A DNA stretch of 11,011 nt, from assembly GCF_014803895.1 (NCBI RefSeq), contig NZ_JAAVAU010000025.1, positions 1 through 11,011 of the forward strand, read 5' to 3'. Numbering within the stretch: the first letter of the stretch is position 1; each line of letters begins with the position of its first letter. The stretch comes from Lactobacillus sp. (GTDB lineage Bacteria > Bacillota > Bacilli > Lactobacillales > Lactobacillaceae). The notes beneath the pieces are model-generated. The model did no database searches, was not told where the DNA came from, and saw nothing but the letters and a program-made list of their open reading frames with translations. Positions 6,460 to 11,011 of this stretch are shown in pieces. Position numbers and translations under genes: made by a program.

Positions 6460-6490
6460 AAACGGCCTACTGAATTTCAGTAGGCTTTTT
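6460..6490 (+). terminator. Terminator upstream of tRNA-Ser
   Basis: GCCTACTG (6465-6472) pairs with CAGTAGGC (6478-6485) and is followed by TTTTT. It insulates the tRNA gene from the decayed region. The 6321-6459 stretch before it shows no gene. Confidence 0.85.
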
Positions 6491-6501
6491 ATTGAATATA
6501 G

Positions 6502-6532
6502 TTTACACTAAATAAGTACAGTATGGTATAAT
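6502..6532 (+). promoter_or_regulatory. tRNA-Ser promoter
   Basis: TTTACA (6502-6507) and a perfect TATAAT (6527-6532), 12 bases before the tRNA. The spacing is 19 bp, or 18 bp if the -35 is read as TTACAC. Confidence 0.65.
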
Positions 6533-6544
6533 TAACAAAGTTAT

Positions 6545-6632
6545 GGAGAGTTGGCAGAGTGGTAATGCACCGGACTCGAAATCCGGCGAACCGGCTTATA
6601 CCGGCGCGCAGGTTCAAATCCTGTACTCTCCT
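6545..6632 (+). tRNA. tRNA-Ser (anticodon CGA)
   Basis: Acceptor arms GGAGAGT (6545-6551) and ACTCTCC (6625-6631) pair perfectly. The anticodon arm CCGGA-CTCGAAA-TCCGG gives anticodon CGA, which reads UCG. A long variable arm (ACCGG/CCGG stem) marks a class II tRNA, as expected for serine. The T arm carries GGTTCAAATCC. The 3' CCA is not encoded. Confidence 0.96.
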
Positions 6633-6643
6633 TTTATAAAATT

Positions 6644-6683
6644 AAGATGTCGCTTAGCTCTAGGACTTAGCGGCATCTTTTTT
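6644..6683. terminator. Bidirectional terminator between tRNA-Ser and the DUF975 gene
   Basis: AAGATGTCGCTTAG pairs with CTTAGCGGCATCTT with one mismatch and one wobble pair, followed by Ts on the plus strand. It can end the tRNA transcript and the convergent minus-strand gene. Confidence 0.82.
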
Positions 6684-6712
6684 GCTTTCCACAGAATAAA
6701 ATTTACTAGCCA

Positions 6713-7456
6713 TTAAAATGTGGCTTCATTTTTCATTTGTTCATAGCGTTCAGCTAAACTCATGTAGTAGTAAGGTTGGCTATAGACATGTGACAAACTT
6801 AATGTTACTACTGCTAATAATTTCCATGGCAAAAAGCTGATGATTAACTGCATATTTTCTTTCAGCCATGGCTTAGATATTTGAAAACTACGTCTAAGTA
6901 CTTCAAAACTTGTTAGTTTAGGTTCATCAATAATTAATAAGAATATAGAAAAGAATAGTGATTCATACATTACATCTCCTAGATACCAAAGGATAATACT
7001 CAATAGTGTAAGCATTATTAATATAGGCTTGGTAAGAAATTGATTAATAATGAGACGATAATCAAAGGTAGAAAGTGTATGATGGTGTAAAAACCATATA
7101 AATATTGGTTTTGTTTGAAAGAGAAGAATGCTAATAGTTATTAAAGCAGGTATTAAGAAGCAGATACGAATAATTAAAGAATATGAGCTAAGCTTAAATA
7201 TTTTTTCCCATGGAATTATATGACCATTTGTTAATTTATTTTCTTTTGTAAGATAAACTGCGAGACGCATAGCATTTTTGATTACTAGATATAGAAACAT
7301 TAAGGGGAGGGCCAAAAATAAGGCAATTTTTTTGCTAATCTTGATTAGAACTCCAAATAATAAAATAAAGATCATTAAGATAATCATCTTATCCCAATTG
7401 CCATGTAACGACTGTTTGGCTTTCTTTTTATCATTAGACACTTTTTGATTTCCCAT
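6713..7456 (-). CDS. DUF975-type integral membrane protein
   Basis: A 247-residue membrane protein. A basic N-terminus containing HGNW (the R/N-rich start typical of the family) is followed by hydrophobic segments at about 24-38, 44-62, 93-115, 145-178 and 203-222. The family-like region is LRRSFQISKPWLKENMQLIISFLPW with PYYYMSLAERYEQM near the end, as in DUF975 proteins (small-residue/W motif, then PYxxxxxAxxYE). Function in this family is unknown. It forms its own unit, convergent with tRNA-Ser. The ribosome site is weak: AAAGG lies about 15 bases before the ATG. A possible TATAAT lies about 35-40 bases upstream. Confidence 0.8.
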   Translation of the reverse strand: MGNQKVSNDKKKAKQSLHGNWDKMIILMIFILLFGVLIKISKKIALFLALPLMFLYLVIKNAMRLAVYLTKENKLTNGHIIPWEKIFKLSSYSLIIRICFLIPALITISILLFQTKPIFIWFLHHHTLSTFDYRLIINQFLTKPILIMLTLLSIILWYLGDVMYESLFFSIFLLIIDEPKLTSFEVLRRSFQISKPWLKENMQLIISFLPWKLLAVVTLSLSHVYSQPYYYMSLAERYEQMKNEATF

Positions 7457-7552
7457 TGCTTATAAAATAACCTTTCATAATTATAATTACTAATAATTTT
7501 AGCATGGAAGATACTAAAAACGGTGATAGGTAGCTTTTTAACATAAGACAAT

Positions 7553-7592
7553 AAAACCCTCTTACATAAATTTTACTGTAGGAGGGTTTTAT
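7553..7592 (-). terminator. Terminator of the DUF2974 gene
   Basis: AAAACCCTC and GAGGGTTTT pair, with further inner pairing, 10 bases after the stop of the gene at 7602. The As and Ts on both sides make it usable in either direction. Confidence 0.8.
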
Positions 7593-7601
7593 TACGTTAA
7601 A

Positions 7602-9197
7602 TTATCGATGACTTTTTGGCATTTTTTTGCGTTGTGAAAATAATTCTAAGATCAATTTAAATAAACCATAGACTACTAAAAAGATACCAACGAGTACAAT
7701 AGTTTTTGTATTAAAGGAGTTGGGACTGATGATAATCATAATTCCTGCCGCAAAAGCTAGCAAACCTTCAATTGTATCAACAATCTTTTTGAAAATGAAT
7801 GATGATCTTTTTAAAATAACCTGACGTAATTTTATATAGGCAAAGCCAATAAGGAAAATGCCTAAGACATAATGAGCTAAAAAGCCCAGTAATTTATTAT
7901 TAGAAATAATGCCAATCGATAAGGCAAAAACTATCAAATATGAAATAATGAAAAAACGTTTTTGCTGAGTTTTAAATTTTGAAGTAGCAATATCTAAAAT
8001 ATGACTAGCACTCCAAAAAATTCCAAATAGTGAAGCTAGAAAACCAAATGAGCGATATGAATAGTTAGGGAAAGTTAGATTGATAACCCCTAAAATAATC
8101 ATCCCCCAACCAATCAACGATTCTCGTGTAATGAAGAGTCGATCGAGATGTAAACCACGAATGCTAGACCAAATTGTGTGCCATAAACTACCTAAAACAA
8201 ATCGCGTTCTACGAGAAGAATCAGTTAAGGAAAAGAGTATAGCACCAAAACCACCAAAGCCATTTTTATTTAATTCAGTTATTTTTTCGGATCCGCTGGC
8301 AGCTAGAGCACCAAATAAATCATTAGTTAATGATTCGCGTTCTTCTGGTGTAGCTTCTTCAATCCATTTATTAATCATTTGATTATAGATAACGGATTGT
8401 GGGTTGCGATGTTTACTAGTGACAAATTTGGAACTTTCTACTTCCCAGCTTAATGGATCGTGTTGAGCTAATTGTGTTCGATTAGAAACAACAATAGTAG
8501 CATCTTCGCCTTCTTCAGGCTCAAATAAGCGGCCAATAATACTGAATTCAGGGACATATCGTTTGATTTTCGTATGTACTTCATCGACTCGTTTACTTAG
8601 TCCTGGACTATCATAGGTATAAACGGCTGCTATTTTATTTTTTAAATTTGTAGGCAAGTTTAATGCAGCAAATTCTGCCAAATTTCCACCTTTAGAGTGT
8701 CCAACTAAAGTATATAATGTATCATCGTGAGAAATAATCTTTTGTACATATGATAAAGCAGCTGCTTGAGCTGCAGTAGTTTTAAAACTAATCTCGAAAT
8801 CTTCTTTCCAGCCGACAATTGTGTCATCAGTTCCACGAAAAGCAAGATAATGTGTATTATCAGAAAGCCTAATTTTGATTGCGCTAAATTGAGTTTCATG
8901 AGTCAAAGTCTCTATATAAAAAGAGAGTTTAGCATCAGAGAAACGCTTAGACTGGGACATTAGTTTGAGTAATTCTTTTTGTCCTGGACTATTCTTGCGA
9001 AGTTGACCAGTTTTAAAATATTCTTGTGCAGCATCTTTGAGTGTAATTTCTTTATTATTATTGGAAACGATGCCTTTAAAATCTATATATGATAAAACAG
9101 CAAATACTAGCCCATCAACTTCTCCAAATGGGAGTGCATTAAGACTAATATCTCCACGCCATTTGATATAGGATAAAATATTATTTGTATTGTCCAT
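7602..9197 (-). CDS. Mbeg1-like (DUF2974) alpha/beta hydrolase with membrane C-terminal half
   Basis: A 531-residue protein in two parts. Residues about 10-300 form a lipase-like alpha/beta hydrolase: LAFRGTDD (118-125), the nucleophile elbow GHSKGGN (166-172, S168), YDSPG (195-199, D196) and HDPLSW (246-251, H246) make a plausible Ser-Asp-His triad. From about 360 there are six hydrophobic segments (360-380, 383-402, 415-432, 436-456, 475-493, 498-520) resembling DUF308/HdeD-type membrane bundles. No signal peptide, so the hydrolase domain is probably cytoplasmic and tethered. Substrate unknown. ATG 9197 has AAAGGATGG eight to ten bases upstream. Monocistronic, with its own terminator. Confidence 0.82.
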   Translation of the reverse strand: MDNTNNILSYIKWRGDISLNALPFGEVDGLVFAVLSYIDFKGIVSNNNKEITLKDAAQEYFKTGQLRKNSPGQKELLKLMSQSKRFSDAKLSFYIETLTHETQFSAIKIRLSDNTHYLAFRGTDDTIVGWKEDFEISFKTTAAQAAALSYVQKIISHDDTLYTLVGHSKGGNLAEFAALNLPTNLKNKIAAVYTYDSPGLSKRVDEVHTKIKRYVPEFSIIGRLFEPEEGEDATIVVSNRTQLAQHDPLSWEVESSKFVTSKHRNPQSVIYNQMINKWIEEATPEERESLTNDLFGALAASGSEKITELNKNGFGGFGAILFSLTDSSRRTRFVLGSLWHTIWSSIRGLHLDRLFITRESLIGWGMIILGVINLTFPNYSYRSFGFLASLFGIFWSASHILDIATSKFKTQQKRFFIISYLIVFALSIGIISNNKLLGFLAHYVLGIFLIGFAYIKLRQVILKRSSFIFKKIVDTIEGLLAFAAGIMIIISPNSFNTKTIVLVGIFLVVYGLFKLILELFSQRKKMPKSHR

Positions 9198-9446
9198 ATT
9201 TGTTATCCATCCTTTACTCTCATCTTTATTTTACCGCTTCTGGTGGGTAAGCTGCTACTTTTAGTTTATAAATGAATTGATTTAAAGTACACATAAACTC
9301 GGGTTGATTAGTTATGAATCAAAATTTAATTATTGTGAAGTGTGAATAATTGAATCATCTATTTTAATGTTTAGAGTTAAATATTATCTGCTAAAATTGT
9401 AAAATTTTTAAAAATATAAAATTAACAATTCTTAAACTTTTTATTG
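9198..9446. other. Intergenic region between divergent genes
   Basis: An AT-rich 324-base gap separates the hydrolase gene from the SLAP gene; this part precedes the SLAP promoter. A short inverted repeat TTGATT/AATCAA (9304-9322) could be a regulator site. I see no coding frame or RNA gene. Confidence 0.5.
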
Positions 9447-9476
9447 TTGCCATCTAAGTAATTGATAGCCTATAAT
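9447..9476 (+). promoter_or_regulatory. Promoter of the SLAP-domain gene
   Basis: TTGCCA (9447-9452), an 18-bp spacer and a perfect TATAAT (9471-9476), 45 bases before the start codon. A strong promoter suits an abundant surface protein. Confidence 0.75.
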
Positions 9477-9521
9477 ATAAGCGTTGAATAAATTTTTTGC
9501 GATATTCGGAGGAATTCAACA

Positions 9522-11011
9522 TTGAAGAAAAACGAAAAGAAACTTAGATTTTCAATTAGAAAATTAGCTGTTGGTGCAGCTTCAGTTGCTATCGGTGCAA
9601 CCTTACTTGGCGTAGCTAGTCAAAACCAAGAAGTTCAAGCTGCTGATACTACTGCAACTACTTCGACTACTTCAAGCCAAGATTCTCTTAAAATTGAGAA
9701 TATGACAGTGCATATGACTGATGCAGAATTTGCCAAAATTAATGATGATGGCTTTTTCAATGAAAACAGCACTAATGCTCAAATTGTGACTGATTTTGCA
9801 AAACAAGTTCAAACTGCAAATCCTGGTTATGAAGTAACTGCCGAAGCTGAACAGGGTGAAGTTATCGTTAAAAAAGATGGCACTACTGTTAAAACTATTA
9901 AAGTTGCAGAATACTTAGTAAATGCAGGTACACTTGCTACTACTACTAAATTCGTAACTCCAAATACTAGTGATGAGTTATTCGTTCCTGTTAAGGTTAA
10001 AAGTCTAACTTCATTAACTACGAGCGAATTTAGTCAAGTAGAAAAATTGATCAAGTCTTTGAACTCTAATGTTGAATCTGTTACTCAATCTGGTACTAAA
10101 GCAATTATTAAGTTTACTGATGGTTCAACTAAGAATCTTTCTAATAAGACTTTAGTAAACGAAGGTTGGATTAGTACTTTTAACAGAACTGGTAGTTTAA
10201 ACACTTCTGCAACTACGGTTCGTCTTTCAGATGAAAAAGTTGTTGTAAAAGACGCTAAGAATTTAACTGATGAAGAAAAAGCTCAAGTAATTGAAAGCCT
10301 TGAAAATGCTAACAGTGGCCTTTCTGATAAAGCAACTATTAAGGTTTCCGATGACGGCTATGTCAGAGTTACTTTCAATACTACCCAAGGTGGTTTTACT
10401 TGGTTACAACCTAGTGATGTTATAACTACTGATACAACCACTAAGGTTAATGGTACTGTTAAGGTAAAGACGAATACTCGTTTGTATACTGAAGCTGGTA
10501 AAATTACCAAAACTACTGTAAAGAAAAATAGTAGTTGGAAGACTACTTCTAAGAAGATAATGAATGGTAAGACTTATTACCGAATTGATTCTAATAAGAT
10601 GTGGATTCCAGCTTCTAGGGTAACATTTACTGCTACTAAGACAGCTGCTACTGTTAAGGTTACTTATAAATCTGCTAAGAACACAGTAACTATCAAGGAT
10701 GGTATTACTAAAGTTTCACTTTATGACCATAACTTGAAGAAAGTTACTACTACTAAATCCGGTTCCACATTCTATACCACAATGGTAAGAATGGAAAATG
10801 GAAAGATTGTTGCTTACCGTTACAAGACTAACCAATGGATTAAAGTTAGCGATATTGCAAAAGTAGCTGCAGGTAAGACATCAACTACTTCTACTACTAA
10901 AACTACTTATCCTGCATATGCTGCAACTGTAGTACTTAAAGATGATGCGAAAAAGAAAGTATCACTTTATGATTACAAGTTAAGTAAGGTTACTGCTACA
11001 CTTTCAAATGT
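9522..11011 (+). CDS. Secreted SLAP-domain (S-layer-associated) surface protein, 5' part
   Basis: The first 496 residues or so of a cell-surface protein that continues beyond the window. The start is TTG at 9522, set by GGAGG at 9508-9512; no ATG lies near. Residues 1-40 are a YSIRK-type signal peptide (FSIRKLAVGAASVAIGATLLG, cleavage likely after QEVQA). A Ser/Thr-rich stretch and about 260 residues of low-complexity beta-rich domain follow. From about 306 come SLAP repeats that attach non-covalently to the wall (GTVKVKTNTRLYTEAGK...NGKTYYRIDSNKMWI). A second begins at about 375 (VSLYDHNLKKV) and a third at about 463 (VSLYDYKLSKV). Such proteins are typical of S-layer-forming Lactobacillus. 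The adhesion or enzymatic role is unknown. Confidence 0.88.
   Translation, partial: MKKNEKKLRFSIRKLAVGAASVAIGATLLGVASQNQEVQAADTTATTSTTSSQDSLKIENMTVHMTDAEFAKINDDGFFNENSTNAQIVTDFAKQVQTANPGYEVTAEAEQGEVIVKKDGTTVKTIKVAEYLVNAGTLATTTKFVTPNTSDELFVPVKVKSLTSLTTSEFSQVEKLIKSLNSNVESVTQSGTKAIIKFTDGSTKNLSNKTLVNEGWISTFNRTGSLNTSATTVRLSDEKVVVKDAKNLTDEEKAQVIESLENANSGLSDKATIKVSDDGYVRVTFNTTQGGFTWLQPSDVITTDTTTKVNGTVKVKTNTRLYTEAGKITKTTVKKNSSWKTTSKKIMNGKTYYRIDSNKMWIPASRVTFTATKTAATVKVTYKSAKNTVTIKDGITKVSLYDHNLKKVTTTKSGSTFYTTMVRMENGKIVAYRYKTNQWIKVSDIAKVAAGKTSTTSTTKTTYPAYAATVVLKDDAKKKVSLYDYKLSKVTATLSN

Noticed and set aside
6600..6640. tRNA-Ser 3' end as an island attachment site
   Set aside because: No second copy of the tRNA 3' end and no integrase in the window; the decayed genes lie on the 5' side.
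8080..8963. Plus- and minus-strand short frames inside the hydrolase gene
   Set aside because: Shadows of a well-supported 531-codon gene in other frames.

Overview
The window looks like chromosomal DNA from a Lactobacillus of the acidophilus/crispatus/helveticus type. It is AT-rich, has a type I-E CRISPR locus with a Cas2-DnaQ fusion, and ends in a YSIRK-type signal peptide joined to SLAP (S-layer protein A) repeats. Species was not determined.

Positions 1-2500: the 3' end of a type I-E cas operon, namely partial cas6e, cas1, and cas2 fused to a DEDDh exonuclease. The genes are nearly contiguous (1-nt gap, then a 4-nt overlap). After cas2 there is a short leader and one single CRISPR repeat instead of an array. 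A palindrome and a strong terminator follow.

Positions 2500-4150: two tandem, independently terminated, paralogous cassettes of tiny genes. Each encodes a 38-aa cationic amphipathic beta peptide, then an RNA hairpin, then a 44-aa single-pass membrane peptide whose stop overlaps (TAATG) the start of a small putative DNA-binding protein. That third protein is a 61-aa RHH-like protein in cassette A and a 78-aa HTH protein in cassette B. I do not recognise the peptides. The cassettes are bracketed by two copies of the leader/single-repeat/trailer unit (2382-2472 and 4054-4145), so they sit where a CRISPR array would be expected. This is the best candidate for an undescribed system.

Positions 4150-6460: a graveyard of defence and toxin-antitoxin genes. 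Minus-strand genes here include a short unidentified ORF, a frameshifted hicB, a short frameshifted ORF, and a frameshifted relB/dinJ. They are followed by the 3' end of a type I restriction specificity gene (hsdS, minus strand), fused head-to-head to the 3' end of an mrr-like restriction endonuclease (plus strand). The two partner toxins, hicA and a relE/yafQ, were not found.

Positions 6460-11011: ordinary chromosome. It holds tRNA-Ser(CGA) with promoter and terminators, a DUF975-type membrane protein, a Mbeg1-like (DUF2974) alpha/beta hydrolase with a membrane C-terminal half, and the start of a secreted SLAP-domain surface protein that runs off the window.
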